Source: Gymnopus androsaceus JB14 | Taxonomy: Eukaryota; Basidiomycota; Agaricomycetes; Agaricales; Omphalotaceae | Length of the DNA stretch: 64,000 nucleotides | NCBI GenBank assembly: GCA_009733575.1 | Contig: ML769386.1 | Location: forward strand, 124,001-188,000 | Direction of reading: 5' to 3' | Part shown: in pieces, positions 1-12,757 of the stretch | Numbering within the stretch: position 1 is the first letter of the stretch | Layout of the letters: the number at the start of each line of letters is the position of its first letter | Program-made: the position numbers and the translations under genes | The notes under the pieces: model-generated | Database searches by the model: none | Told to the model about the DNA's origin: nothing | Seen by the model: only the letters and a program-made list of their open reading frames with translations

Positions 1-1408
1 GTGTTTTCTTCTTCTTTTTGCGTTTATTCTACACCTAATTATCAAGATGATTTTGAGATAAGACTTATCTCGGAGTGAATAACCCTCACGGTTGGTCTTG
101 AGAATTTTTTCATCTTTCAGGCTTGAGATTGACAAGGCTTGTCAATGTACCAACAGAGGTTGTCAGACAAAATTGAGACGCTTGTCTGAGCATTTCCGGT
201 GTCTTCAGGATTGTCCCTGCACTGACCATTATCGCTGAACATCACTCCGCTTAATCTGCATAAGTACTTGGTACATATGTAGGTGAATATAAGAGCAGCT
301 TTCAAGTTATCATAGCCGCCTTCCAGGGTCTCGGAATTTAGGAGTTTATTCGCGTTGAAGATTCATACATGTACAGACAATACTGGACTCACCAAGACTC
401 ACCAGGCCCCTGACAAGCACAGATAGCCATATGTTCGTATGCGCACCAAAGTTCACATTAAGGCGATGGTCTTGAAGAACATGTAACTCAATTGTCTTTC
501 GTTCACGACCATGGAAGGCCAATAACATAACTGAAAAATGGCGTAAATGTCAGACATATGCTCGAAAGGTAATTACTCACTTGTTTCTTGCCAACGAACT
601 TTAGACAGCTGGCAGTACGTACCGGTACAAACTCGAAAAAAACACCTTAAATCAAGGATAAAGGAAGCGGGTACAGGGTCGACATAGATTTCGGATACGA
701 ATACTACGCACTGCGACCCGGTCTTTGACGCTCCCTCCGGGAATGAAGGATCGTGAAACAAGGACGATGGTAACACACTTTTCCCAAAGTATCCACACCA
801 AGAGCAGTAGTTGACCGCGTTGAACGCCGCCGCCATCTTCTGTCCTTCCAGGCAAAAACTCCTCGTCGCTCCTGAGTGCTGAGCTCCATCGTGAGCAGTT
901 AGGAGTTATTTAATTAAGAGTCCGACGCGCTTGATAGAACAGAGTCAAAGAAGTCGATGTCAATAAGAGGAATCCTTATCATGCCTTGGAAAGAATGTCG
1001 GAGATTAAGTGGGATGGAGGCCACGGCGCCTGAGCGCGTCACTCACGCGGAAGTGACGCGTCACAGCGATCAGGTACCCAGTGCTGCATGGTTGAAGATG
1101 TCCGATACCCGCAAAAATGCCAAAATTGTGTTGGATTACAGCGAGCTTACTGAACATATACTGGCAATTTCCGAAGTAAGTGGCAATATGGCCTTCTTCA
1201 GCTCGGTACTTATCTGTTATCATTGCACCCATATTGATTCTTTTTTTCTCAATCGTCTCGTAATAGACCCCAAACACCCCTGCCATGATCTGTATCGCGA
1301 GGCGGACCCCGGGTATTCCCTAATATACGCATGACATCACTGAAATTTTATCTTGAGCCCTATATGTAAAAAGAATCAAACGCGCCGTTTTTTTTTTGCG
1401 CTACCATC
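1..1408. other. Gene-poor stretch upstream of the GH16 gene
   Basis: No gene can be supported here. Short overlapping open frames exist on both strands at 573-889 (minus) and 957-1334 (plus), but none shows a recognisable domain, splice pattern or composition bias. The minus frame at 573-836 has one CxxC pair near its start (CSWC) and nothing else. The last part presumably holds the promoter of the GH16 gene starting at 1409. Confidence 0.4.
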
Positions 1409-3174
1409 ATGGCAGACGAGTGGAATCCCAACGAATTATACACTCGTGTCCCGCCATCGTCATTCACTTTCAATCCTAATGGTCATTCCGTGTCGCGTAG
1501 ATCCTCTCTCGAGAGCTCCTACGTCCGCGGCTCACTAGCCCTTTCTGAAGAACCAGCGTCTCCGATCCACAATGACCCCGAACTCCCCCTCCCTCATGCC
1601 CCATTCATGTCCGAGTCTGGCCATGGGCACAACCGTAATTCGACGGGTGTATACCAAAACAGCGTCGGGGCTAGTCTGGCCTCTCAACATTCTTCTCCAG
1701 ACCTGCGCTCACGAAGCAACAGTATGATCTTCAGAGCACCTTTCCTTTCTCCCTCTTCTCGACCTACGTCCAGTATCTGGACTCCTCCCCAACATCTATC
1801 ACCCGCCGCTAGTTCCACTGCCTTGGCGAAACCAATCAGTAGTACTAAACCCTTCACAAGTACCCTCCTCCCACAAAAGCTCACACGAGACGATAAACCT
1901 TGGCTCGCCAAACGCCAACCCCGAGAACGCCTAAGTTACTTCCTTACTCTTTTCGGCATTTTTCTAGGCCTCGCCGGTGCAGCTCTTTTATGCTTTTTCG
2001 AGGTACGATCCCTCGACCTCCTCGACGAATCCAATCTATGCGTCGTCTTTGAGGACGACTTTTCCTCATCTTCCCTCGATACATCCATCTGGCAACGCAC
2101 AGTTGAACTGGGCGGTTTTGGTAATGGTGAATTCGAGATAATGACCGCCTCGGATGATAACCTCAAAATCCAAAACGGGAATTTGTACATCATTCCTACC
2201 CTTACATCTGATACTATAGGGAACACATCGTCCATCTTCAATGGTTACACCTACGACTTGGGCTCGGATTGCACGACAACCAACAAGAGCGCCTGCTCCG
2301 TCACCTCCGACTCGTCTACCAAGACGGTTATTCCCCCCGTTCAAAGTGCGCGTATAACGACGAACGGAACGCATGGGTTGAAATACGGTAGAGTCCAAGT
2401 TCGGGCAAAGAACCCCACTGGGGATTGGTTGTGGCCAAGTATATGGATGTTACCAACGAACAATACATACGGTCCTTGGCCTCTCTCCGGCGAAATCGAT
2501 GTTCGTATCTCCCTCCTCCTATCTTTTTGCCTCTATCTATCTTGCTAATCCTTTCTTGGTATTTGGTATAGATAATGGAAGCTCGTGGCAACCCGATAAC
2601 CTACCCCGCCCAAGGCCTAAACTATGTCCGTTCAACCCTCAACTACGCTCCCCTCTCCTCCCTCGTAACATTCGCCCAATCAACCTTATTCGGCTACTGG
2701 TCCGTTCCCCGTCTAACCCCCGCTTCTTCCGCCTGGTCCGAGTCATTCCACACTTACACTCTCGAGTGGACAGAGGACTGGATGCGGATGTACGTTGACT
2801 CGCGGTTACAAGCCACGCTCGACATCGATATCAAATCCTCCAAAGAATCCATGTTCAATAGGTTAAAGTACCCCGCCACCGCTATCAATGATACCACCGG
2901 TGCTACGGTTGCAGTGGAAAACATCTACTCTGATGCTGGAGGAGGTTGGAACGCGCCTTTTGATCAAGAATTCTACTTGATCATTCAGCTAGCGGTTGGA
3001 GGTACGAGTGGATGGTTCCCGGATAATGACGGAGGAAAGCCGTGGACTGATGGAAGTTTGACTGCGATGTATGATTTCGCAAATGCACAGAGTACGTGGT
3101 CGAGTGAGTGGCCGAGTAGTGAGGACGATAGGGCGTTCAGGGTTGATTGGGTTAAGATGTGGAAGATGTGTTGA
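1409..3174 (+). CDS. Membrane-anchored GH16 family beta-glucanase/transglycosidase
   Basis: Two exons (1409-2500 and 2572-3174) give 564 residues; the 71-bp intron has GT..AG ends and falls between codons. A serine/proline-rich cytosolic N-terminus (about 170 residues) is followed by one membrane segment at about 175-197 and then a lumenal/extracellular GH16 domain. The catalytic signature GEIDIMEARGN is assembled across the splice junction: Glu362, Asp364 and Glu367 match the ExDxxE nucleophile/acid-base set of GH16. Further family marks are FEDDF near the domain start, WPSIWMLP before the active site, and the C-terminal AVGGTSGWFPDN and VKMWK segments. By family, it acts on beta-1,3/1,6-glucan in wall assembly, as KRE6/SKN1-type proteins and related basidiomycete GH16 enzymes do; the exact substrate is not visible. 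Single type-II anchor without a cleavable signal peptide. No frame problems. Confidence 0.93.
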
Positions 3175-5145
3175 TTCATTTAACTTATATAGAGGGACGG
3201 ACGATTAGAACTTTTGGATGAGTGGTGTGTGCGTCTGTCTATCTTGATGTCTTTAGTATATCTACCTACCTTATCTTGGACCACCCACTACCTTCCTTCC
3301 TTGGCTTGCTATGTTGCACTTTTATACCTCCTACTTGCTGCGCACACCCCCATCCCTCACCCTCACTCTTTGGGCATTTGTACTTTCTTACTTACCGAAA
3401 ACGTATAGACAGACGAGACACGGCATACAGTACAGTACAGTACAGTACAGTAACACGAGAACGATTTTAAACGATTTCTTGCTTCTTGCATATATACACA
3501 TACTTATTATATTACTATACCCGCAACCTCTCGTGTAAATAATTTGATGTTTCAAGTAACTTGAAAGTGAAACAATGAAGTTGAAACATCCGCAATGCGC
3601 ATTCGGCAACCCCTATGTACGTTCCTGCGCCGAATCCGAACCCGAGCCTTCATGGTAGTATATGCGCGTGTGCGCGTGTAACCCGCGGAATTTATCAACC
3701 GAGGTACTGACTTACTATACTGGTCGGGAACGGGCGTGGGTGCTTGTTCGAATTCAATTCATCATCAGTCCAGCGACTGAGAAGGAGGGTTACCAGGGCC
3801 CAATGATATGCCCAATCCCGTATGTACAGTATACTTTCAATGAATTAGATCTTGAACGTTGTATGTATTGAGATTGAGTATTGACGCGTTTGTGACGTCG
3901 TGTAATTAACCACATTTAATTCTGGAATACATATTTACTCGTGAATGTGATTCGAACTTTGAAGCAACGAACCAACGGTACACTTACAGGAATAAGTGGA
4001 ACGAGTTGATTTCATTGATCACGATTCACCAAGTTCCCCCCCCAAGTCCCTTGGCAAAAAAAAAAAAGCCTCCTCTCCGATTTTTCTACGAGCAATGGCC
4101 TGTCTCCAATATCCAATGCAGGGCAGTGGTCTCACTGAGGAGTCTCCAGGGGATCATCGTGGTTCTAAGAGAAGATCCAAACAGCGCATCTGAGGGCACG
4201 CCGTCCAATGACCAGGCCAAAAATGAATATGCAGCACCCCTAAAGCAACCTTCTGGTGGATCATAAAGCGAATAAATACTTAATGGAGATGCTCGATTTG
4301 CACTTCATCGAGTTGCAGCCACGACCTACCGAGTAACAGAAGATGGCAAAGTCCAATCGTCTCGAGCCATTGGTGACTGAAGGTCCCCTAAACATGTCGG
4401 ACAAGGCCTCCTTCCATAATTTATACTTAAGGGAGAGATGGATGAATTCCAGTAAAAATAGTGCAATGAGAAATGGCTCGTTGGACAACCGTTGAACAAA
4501 TACCTCTTCACTGGGATAGATAGTATCGACCACACATAGCTCCAGAGTTCGAAGATATGGCGCGAGACTTGGTCCATGGACTTTTAGATGTGATGAGCTG
4601 GGTGTTGGCCTTCAGGTAAGCCTCAGCAAGTTCTATGCAACGAACAGGGTACTTACTTTTGGATGGGACTCAGATCTGATGACAATATAGTGGAAGAGGC
4701 CACGCTGAGAGGCGGCAGCCCAAGCTCATCAAGCCAACGCACAGTTGAGTAGAGTAGCCTTGTCGGAGTAGAAGTGTCGTTTCAACCAGTACAGCGGGTT
4801 GAATGCCGGGCGAAAGCAGGTATTTTCCCTTTCGCTTAGTAAGTACTAAAATCGGGTAGGCAAGTAGTTGGCCAGAAACATGCGAGTAACAAAATTCAGA
4901 GCAAATTGGTGGCGAATAGTCAGCGGTAAAACAAAAGCTGATATAGATAATGGTAAAGGCTACAAAAGTTTTGTTCATCGAGAACGAAGAAAAGCACATT
5001 CAATGAGTACACACTACACAAGGTACAGAAAGTAACATTGTCCAAAACCCAAACAGCAAAGTACCTTAATATAATATCTAGGACTTGGTGAACAGATAAG
5101 CAAAACACTCGGAAATAATTTTTTTTCATTCTGTGGGAGCTCGGC
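3175..5145. other. Intergenic region with a possible F-box/LRR-like relic
   Basis: About 2 kb between the GH16 gene (+) and the serine-rich gene (-), whose 3' ends face each other. Most of it shows no coding signal. On the minus strand around 4261-4620 an open frame reads LRTLELCVVDTIYPSEEVFV and continues for about 90 residues. It resembles the C-terminal leucine-rich part of basidiomycete F-box proteins, but no start, F-box or splice structure could be found, so it is at most a gene fragment. The rest (3662-4260, 4670-5140) holds only short frames with no family marks. Confidence 0.3.
3426..3452. repeat. Pentanucleotide microsatellite (TACAG)n
   Basis: About five perfect copies of TACAG lie in the region downstream of the GH16 gene. 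It is a simple sequence repeat with no visible function. Confidence 0.8.
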
Positions 5146-6860
5146 TCAGACACCCTCGTTATCGATACTCGACCCGGGCGTAGGATAACCAAATGCACCA
5201 TACGGCACTGACCTGGAAGGAGTAGGTTCCGAAACTTCAAACAACCCAAAATCGGCGCCACGAATTTCATTTCCGCCTTCTGAGCCAGCTCTTCCTCCTT
5301 CAGCGAGATTAGGACCGCTGGCAAGGTCCCTGACAAGATAATCCGAAAACGACATCTCTGGTGGAGAGGGAGCACGTCTTGACGTATCAGCAGCTGCTTC
5401 TTGACCTCCGTCCGCAACGACTATCAATGAAGACGCATCTCTCGATAACAAAGACTCTGGAGCTCTCAACCCGCCTCTTCGCAGTCTCGGAAGGGGTATT
5501 ATACTCGGAGTCGGAGCCCGCGCGCGTCCAGATGATGCACCATCCGCAACACCCTCACCATCACCTTGCACATTCCGCTCATCACTCGTCGGTTCATTTT
5601 CACCCTCCTCTGCGGTAGCAGTATCATCACTATGGTACAATGACGAGTGGTATGAGGGGTAGTTGGAAAGACGAAAATGCCTGAAACGGCCAGAGGGGTT
5701 GAATGAAGAAGCGGGAGTTGGTAAACCATTACCATCTGGAATTCCTGTGTCAGGTGCATCTAGCTCACTCCAAAGGTGAATATCTGAATCTGGCTCGGCT
5801 TGGATACGTCTACTGAGACCAGGGAAGAACCTACGGGCTCTGGATGTGGAGGCAGATGGAGGGATGGATGCACCTCGGTCTCTGTCTCTCTCTGACGAGT
5901 TTTCATCAGCCCCAGTCGACCTAATAGTCGACCGTCTCCTGGATGTAAAATCATTAAAATCGACCGTTCTTGATCTTGTTGGACGTCGAATGGATGATGC
6001 TCGAGTAAGGCCGGAGTTGGGAGTAATATAAGACCAGGAAGGACGGGAACTAGAGGAAAATGAGGGTGGGAGAGACGTTTCGTCGCTAGCCATCGGAGCT
6101 GGACTCGCCGAGCGTTCAGCGAAGGTTGGAACTACAAACGTAGAGCCAGCAACTGTGCTGGCAGAAGAATTCGACGAGCCGGGCCCACTTTGCGTGTACG
6201 AATCGAGAATGAGATCGCGGCGTCGTAAGCTCGATTCTGCTTCAGCAATGGAAGCAACAAAGTCCTCTTCATCATCGTCGTCATCTAGATTCATCGCATC
6301 TGGGGGAGACGTGAGGAACATGGGGATACGAGCATGCGGGAATGCTCTACCGCCTGTTGATCGACGTGCCCGAGCATATGAGCGGGAGGATGAGGAGGCT
6401 GAAGAAGAATAGGATAATCTGCCTTGAGTAAGTAGCCGCAAGCTTCTTGCTGTTTTCTCGCCTATGAGACGGCGGTCATCCACATTCGATCGAGATTGCC
6501 TATCAGCAATTTCCTACAGCAAAACTATGAATTCAAGCACAAACAATTGAACGAATCTCCGCACCGTGACCAGAATGTCCACCAGGGAAGTGGTAAAAGA
6601 GTCACCGGCGTCCAATTGTTTAGCAAATAGTTCAAAGTTGATCTCCGGCTCTGTTTTCTCCAGCTTGTATCTTTTGATTGCCCCATTGCTACAAACACGT
6701 GGATTCTCAATTTAAGGATATCAGCTTGCAGCAACAGGACATACATCAGGCTTTTGATTTTGGAGTTTAAGACTTGGTCGCAGTAGCCTGGACTCCTGCA
6801 TTATATTCAGTTATCAAAGACAAAGAACATTGGCAACGGGCGCACGTACCATTTTCCCAT
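5146..6860 (-). CDS. Serine-rich hypothetical protein
   Basis: Four exons were modelled on the minus strand: 6850-6860 (an 11-nt first exon, ATG plus 8 nt), 6745-6795, 6565-6688 and 5146-6513. All three introns have GT..AG borders and phases agree, giving 517 residues. The product starts MGKWSPGYCDQVLN and has a helical-looking N-terminus (about residues 1-85), followed by a long low-complexity, serine/arginine-rich region and acidic runs such as DDDDDEEDF. No domain was recognised, so no function is proposed. The start is chosen because the micro-exon keeps the frame open into the later exons; starting inside the last exon (near 6483) would lose about 70 residues. Two possible regulatory marks are many SP/TP sites and basic clusters, typical of disordered regulatory proteins. 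Confidence 0.7.
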
Positions 6861-7499
6861 TTTAATTTTTAGAATTTCGGTGCGAGGTCAAGAAGATAGT
6901 GAGAGATACTGGGGCAAATGCAACGAGGCTACAATGCTTCGTTTCCAGCAGCTTTCAATTTGGATGGTGATGGTCAAAAGAATGGCGACCTGATTTGTAC
7001 CTGTTTGGTAAGACGGAGTTTGAACTAAATTGCACCGCCACAGATAAGACCTTGATCTCCCCCGTCGGCTCGAACTTCAAAGTCAAAGGAAGCAAATGTC
7101 TTCGGTCGAGGATGCTGAATTGTATCTGAGTAGACTATAGTTTTATACGAGTCGATACCTGTCGATACCCACTTTCGACAATGCAATCTTTTCCCTTGGA
7201 GCTGTATACTTACTGTTATGAAAGAAGGTGAACCATCACACACTCGTTATCTTACTGCAGCTCAGCTCTCTCAGGGATCAAGTAAGGGTGTAGCGGAAGC
7301 TTAGATGATGAATGCTCCACAGGTTCCGGTCCTCAGTATTCAAACCCAGATTCGATTTCTCACCTCTCTGTCTTCATTGGAAGGAGGAAAAGTCACGAGA
7401 TGGAAATGCGGAGGATAGTTGAAGGGATGTTAAAAGTGAAGGAGTAGGTAGATATTAGATCGAGTACCATCTTAATACAGTTGAAGTTGAAATGAACAC
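6861..7499. other. Intergenic region
   Basis: Lies upstream of the serine-rich gene and downstream of the F-box gene, both on the minus strand. A 72-residue minus-strand frame at 7025-7243 has no recognisable domain and no supporting splice signals. Nothing else was seen. Confidence 0.4.
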
Positions 7500-9247
7500 T
7501 TAAAAAGATTCCTGTGTAAAAGGTAGCTCGCGACGCCAATGGAGCGTATCTTCATACTTGGATCGACGAATGACAATGGATACCTTCATTCCGTCTCCCT
7601 TTAGGCGCTGCATCCTGAAGATAGAGTCGGAATCCATGACCCAATCAGTGTTCGGAAAATCGTACAGTTCGAACGACGCTCGGAGTGACTGTAGGGATGT
7701 GACGTTCCCATTCAGCGATGTTCGAGATTCAGCCATGGTGAATATCTGCGAGGCGGTAGGAAGTTGTTTTGTGGCAGGAGTGGCGCGTCGATGAATCATC
7801 TTGATATTGAGATGCTGTAGTCTAGGCAGGATGGGCGATTCCACAGCAGCCAATGCCTCGAAAAAGATATCGTTGAGATAAATGCAGTGCACCTTTAAAT
7901 CAACGAGGGTGGGAATACGTGCCAGGAGCTGAACGAGATATTGTTCAGATTCTATACACCGGCCTTTGAGCGTGAGCTTCTGCAATTGACACTGTGACCG
8001 AACCAAGAAAGCTGTTAGACTTTCTTCCCAGTCCTCGCCCTCGAAAGTGCCATCGATGACCAGATGTTGCAGATGGGGCGCAACCATAGAATTCAACAAG
8101 CCAACCAATTTTGCAGTCTCCCCGTCTTTGATGAAGAGCGAGGACAAAAAGACCTTAATTGGCGGGGAGAGTTCAAGAGCGTCACTTTCTTCATTCCTGC
8201 CGGGAGTTATGGTGAAAGATTTAACGTTAGGGCACAGAGGAAGCAGACCGAGTATGCTTGAATTTCTCCATCTTTCCAGGGGACCAAAGGACGTGAGTTG
8301 GTCAAATGGAAAAGCAAACCATGATTCAAAATCAGGCAAAGAGAGGTGCTGTATGTTAGGAACCTGGTCCTCGCTAAACATGAAAGAAGTGGGAAGTTGG
8401 TGCGGGTGCCCGTACCAGCTTATGCTATCGTCCCACTCTAGCACCAGAGACTTGAGTTCGTCAAACTGGGCAAACGCAAACTCATCAAGGTCGAATATCT
8501 CCCTGATGACCTTCCAAGTGAACTGCATGGTGACATCCTTCCAACTGGTAGAGTATTCAAAAAGATATTTGAGCAGCTTCCAGGAACGGTTCGAGAGACT
8601 GTCAGGAGGAAATTCGTAAAGAAATGGGTCGTTGGAAGCTATGGATTGGAATTCGGAAGAGTCGCTGTCATAACCCAGTGTACCCCTCAAATCCAAATCA
8701 CTGGCAGTGAGGAGGAGAGTCCATGGAACGTCTTTGATAGGTCGATGTAGTGTTCAATAACAGTGCGCGCACTGTTTCGATGCGAGAGATCGATCCACAT
8801 GGCAGACCACAACACCGGCCTGGATTGAACGATTTCCCTCCATACGGAACAGACCTGTGAGAGCTTGAGCGTAAGAGCGTCCACGCTGTTCTGTGTCACA
8901 GTGATCCCAAAGTCGGAAAGACACGCTATATCAAACACCTGTTCCAAGACCTCTACGGGAAGTCTCCGGGCAGGCGAAAGCAACGTATGCATCTCGTCAC
9001 GATGACGCTTGAAATCCTGGCGCTGCCTCTTCAGCTCGATCAGGACGGTCTCTAGCCTCTGGATTTCCTTGTCGTATTTAGCAACGTCCCGGTCAGCCTC
9101 GGCGGCTATAGCGATTACTCTAGAAGCCTCGACATTGTTGGGCACGTAGAGAGACCGTAATTTTCGTTTGGTGGGGTCAGACTCTGGAACGTCGCGCATG
9201 GAGAAAGTCGCGCCGCATTTGTCGCAGAGAACGGTATCCGAGGGCAT
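7500..9247 (-). CDS. F-box protein with N-terminal CxxC motif (one frameshift)
   Basis: An intronless 1748-nt frame with one missing base; restoring one base gives 582 residues. The start at 9247 (MPSDTVLCDKCG) is preferred over one 57 residues upstream because the CxxC zinc-like motif begins right after it. Order: CDKCGATF motif (about 8-15), coiled coil (about 55-95), F-box RRLPVEVLEQVFDIACLS (about 105-150), then a leucine-rich C-terminal half. F-box proteins of this kind are substrate receptors of SCF ubiquitin ligases and are expanded in mushrooms; the target is unknown. The two frames join near 8733-8735, at an AAA run, where one frame ends and the other continues as DVPWTLLL. This is either a sequencing error or a recent inactivation. 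It is divergently arranged with the transporter gene (454 bp between starts). Confidence 0.82.
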
Positions 9248-9701
9248 TTTGTCGAGAGCTCGACGGCTACAAAGAGAGGTGGTTGCAAGCAATTGTAGGC
9301 CCAGAAAAAACCACTTTGAAATTCTGTATCGAGTGAGGTTGACCGAACTCAAGTCCTTTTTAATCACTGCAAGAACAAAAAGCGAAAGAGGCGAAAGAGA
9401 AGTGGAATAGGCGCCCATGGCTGACGACCAGAGCGCTCACTAACTTTATCCACATATCTATATATATTGGAACCTATTTCGTCCCACACCAACTCACCAC
9501 TGGATAATTGAGGCTCAACTCTCTCAAGATAATGCAATTGCAGAAGCCATTTGCTCATATGACAGTAATCTTTCCGTTGCTCCCATTGAAATCCCAGAAA
9601 ACCGCATATCGAAGTTCCTCAAGTACACCGGGTGACCATATTTGACACCAGTACTTAAAAGGAGGGAGATAAGATTCCATTTCTGTTTCGCTTTCAATAC
9701 C

Positions 9702-12231
9702 ATGGACTCGCAAGAGAAAGTCCCACAGCCAGAGGTCGACGTCGAGAAGCGTCTTTCAGAATTTACCGAGCATTCTTCTACCCCTGCAGCTAACTCCAGT
9801 GGTGTCACGCACCAGAGCGAACTTGGACAAACGAAACGAGGACATTTTTTCTCACCTTTGGATTTGAAACATGCTCAGGCTGTGAATTTGGACGCGGAGG
9901 AAGTGCAGTATACTCGAGAAGAAGATGCAGGTGTTGCTTCCCTTCTTCAACAGATTTACTGACACGGCACATAACATTAGAACAGGGTTAAGAGGAAGAT
10001 TGACAACAGGGATTCTTCCCTTGATTATTTGCAGGTACTTGTTATTTATTCTACTCGTCGAACATTTCGTATTAATCCCTTCAACCGCTTCAGTTTCATC
10101 TGTGCGACTTTCTCTATGGTTTGTCGATCTTCACTCATTAACTATACATACTTGCAGTCAATCAATTGGGTAAGTATGAAAAAGGTGTCGTGTCTTCAGA
10201 TGCGTGTACTAATTATTTTGTCAATCTGGCAGACCGGACGAACATGTAAGTACTGTCCTTGAAGCATTTCCACTCTCACTGGCACTGATACAAAAGCAGT
10301 GGCAATGCTCATATCGCTCCGGGATTCGATGAGAATTTTGTTAGTTAATCGAGTGTTGTTGAATGCAAGTATTCACTGGCGTTTATAGGGCATCACAGAT
10401 AATAACAAATTTACATTGGCGTTGAGCATCTTCTACGTTGGCTATTGTGCGTAGTATTATTCACTAAATGAGCTTTTACGGTATTTGACAGATAGGTTTA
10501 GGCCTCTTAGAAATACCCGCCAATAGTATATCGTAATTAGCCTCTTGATTGTTGCTGGATGCTGATGCATTATTGCTAGTCCTGCAGCGATACATTGGCG
10601 CCAACCGATTGTATGTTACACTCGAAGCTTTCATTTAAAAATTCGAGTTTTTAAAGTTTCTTTCAGCTTCTTCCTCTCTCTCACTTTTTGGGGTTTGTCG
10701 TCCCTTTCTATCGTATATGCGAAAGGATATGGGGGTTTCCTTGTCATACGGTATGTACATCTACATTTACTGTAACATCTGGCCCCTTATCTTCTTCCAG
10801 TGTTCTGTTAGGCATAGGAGAGGCTGGGTATTACGCTGGTATAGTCTATTACCTTTCATTTTGGTACAAGCGGTGAGTTTAGATTATTGTCAGTCGATGT
10901 TAGAGTGATTAATCGATATCCATTCTATACAGTGATGAACTTGCTATACGCATCGGGTGAGGGCATTTACTCTTTCTTCAAATCGAGAAACCAACTTTCA
11001 CGTAGTACTACTATCACTGCAACTTACTCAGGGACTTTTGGCGGGCTCCTTGCTTTCGGCCTTGTGCGAGCGCATACATCTCTTCTAAACGGGTGAGTTT
11101 GCCTAGTATAAGCAATACGCCGCGAACTTTTGACACCACCCTAGATGGCAGTTTCTATTCTTAATCGAGGCCATTCCTTCATTAATTATGGCTGTCGTGA
11201 CCCTGTTCTTTCTTCCCTCCTACCCGTTCTCTGCGGCGTTTCTTACGCCACGCGAGAAAGCTATCGCACAAGCGCGAGTAAACAGGGATCATAAACCCCA
11301 ATCTCATGGTGGTATGACGGGCTTTCAAGGCCTGAAGGCTATCCTAACCGACCCCAATGCATACATGTTCATGTCTATCTATGCAAGTTTCAATGTCGGA
11401 GTGGCGACGATTTCTTACTTCCTACCTACAGTGCGTAACCTTCATTTACAGCTTAATCTGAGTCATATATCCGTTTCTTCCCCAGCTCATCAACGGACTC
11501 GGTTTTACCGCAATAAATGCTCAAGGGTTAACTGCCGCACCATACGTTGTCGGTTGGTTGATGGTCATCCTCCAAGCTTGGCATAGTGACAAAACCCGAG
11601 AGCGAGGATGGCACATCATTGTATCATGTGTCACAGCGTTCGTGGGCTATCTCATATTGGCTACTTGCGTGCAAAGGAGCGTCGGTGCTGCATATTTTGC
11701 GCTGTTCCTGGTCATCGGAGGACTGTACAGTCTCTTTCCGCTCACAATGTAAGTCGTAAGCTCTTCTGGAAGTTGCAATTTGCCAAAGACTGTTGTAGGA
11801 GCTGGTCCGCAAATGCATTTTCTCCTACGTCAAAACGAGGAGTAGGAACGGCGTTCATTGTGTCAATTTCGAATGTTGTGTCTATGTCGGTGTTATTGCT
11901 TTTTGTACCGAACACGGGTTTAACTGTTTTTCCTTGGACTAGCGCTTCTCCACAAATTTATTTCGATCCAGAAGACAGTTTTGTCAAAGGACATGCCATC
12001 TCCGCTGGGTACGTTCAAGTCTATTAATTAGCGTCGACGAGTCTAATATTTATCTATCGCAGCTGTCTCTTCCTGTCCATGCTCATGGCCTTGGCTCTCC
12101 ATACCCGGCTTACCTGGCTTAACAAACGGAACGCAAAGCGACTGAGTGAAATGTCGGAGGAAGAAAAAGCTTCGTTGCCTGATGTTTCTGAAATGGATGA
12201 CAAGGATCCGAGATATGTTTTCATGACCTGA
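9702..12231 (+). CDS. MFS transporter, allantoate permease (Dal5/Tna1-like, ACS) family
   Basis: An intron-rich gene (about 14 exons) with a hydrophilic N-terminus rich in acidic residues, then transmembrane segments. Landmarks in order: LDRTNIGNAHIAPGF (loop after TM1, around 10150-10345), TLALSIFYVGY (TM2), GIGEAGYYAGIVYYLSFWYK (TM4 region, about 10803-10870), FGGLLAFGLV, WQFLFLIEAIPSLIMAVV (about 11148-11197), a cytosolic loop, SYFLPT, then GLGFTAINAQGLTAAPYVV and the C-terminal half to 12231. The family imports organic anions such as allantoate or nicotinate with protons; the substrate cannot be read from sequence. Exons from about 10570 to the stop splice cleanly. The first 350 bp do not: exon 2 changes frame inside a GGG run near 10008-10012 (RKIDNR in one frame, ILPLIIC in the next), and one junction near 10530-10590 has the wrong phase. 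The 5' part may contain sequencing errors or a damaged exon. Confidence 0.82.
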
Positions 12232-12377
12232 ATGTAGCTTGCAAGAGGCTCATATAACGTGTGTTGGATTTCGAGTAAAGATTTCCAAGGCGAAACTTAT
12301 CTATAAATATTGTAGTACACCGTACTCGATCAAAACATACCAGTTACCGGATTACCCGCACATGCACCGCCGCTAGG

Positions 12378-12757
12378 CTAGCCTGCACGGTCAACGTCCT
12401 TCCCAATTTGCGTATCGCGGCTCTGATGGCATTCCGCAGCTCCTGCAACATAGATACTTACGATTAAAGATAAACTCAACCGTGTATTCTTCAAGGTCGA
12501 GAGATCCTTTACCGCCGCGAGAGCGGGAGGAATGGAGCCACCAAATACCTCAGGAAGACTAATTGTAGTGGAAGAGAAGGCGAACAGCTTGACGGCGCGC
12601 TCGAGCGTGTACCTCGTAGAAGGCTTCTTGAGAACTTGAGTAAGAGTCCATAATGTGTTGGAATCTCCGTCGCTTTCTTCGAGAATGAGACGGAGCAGTT
12701 CAGTTGGCAAGGCGTCGAAACCAGAAGGGCCATTTATGACTAGTAGGGAGTGATCCA
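12378..12757 (-). pseudogene. Truncated copy of the neighbouring F-box gene
   Basis: Starts MDHSLLVINGPSGFDALP and continues ELLRLILEE, matching the start of the F-box gene at 13429-15058 nearly residue for residue, then jumps over about 75 residues to FAFSSTTISLPEVFGGSIPP. After the first exon it goes straight into the last few codons of the paralogue (block around 12378-12440). The F-box core is present but the leucine-rich body is gone, so a working substrate receptor is unlikely. It is the downstream member of a tandem duplication that also includes the tRNA at 13222. Confidence 0.75.

Noticed and set aside
957..1334. Open frame of 125 residues upstream of the GH16 gene
   Set aside because: No domain, no splice signals, overlapped by an equally long frame on the other strand; chance frame.
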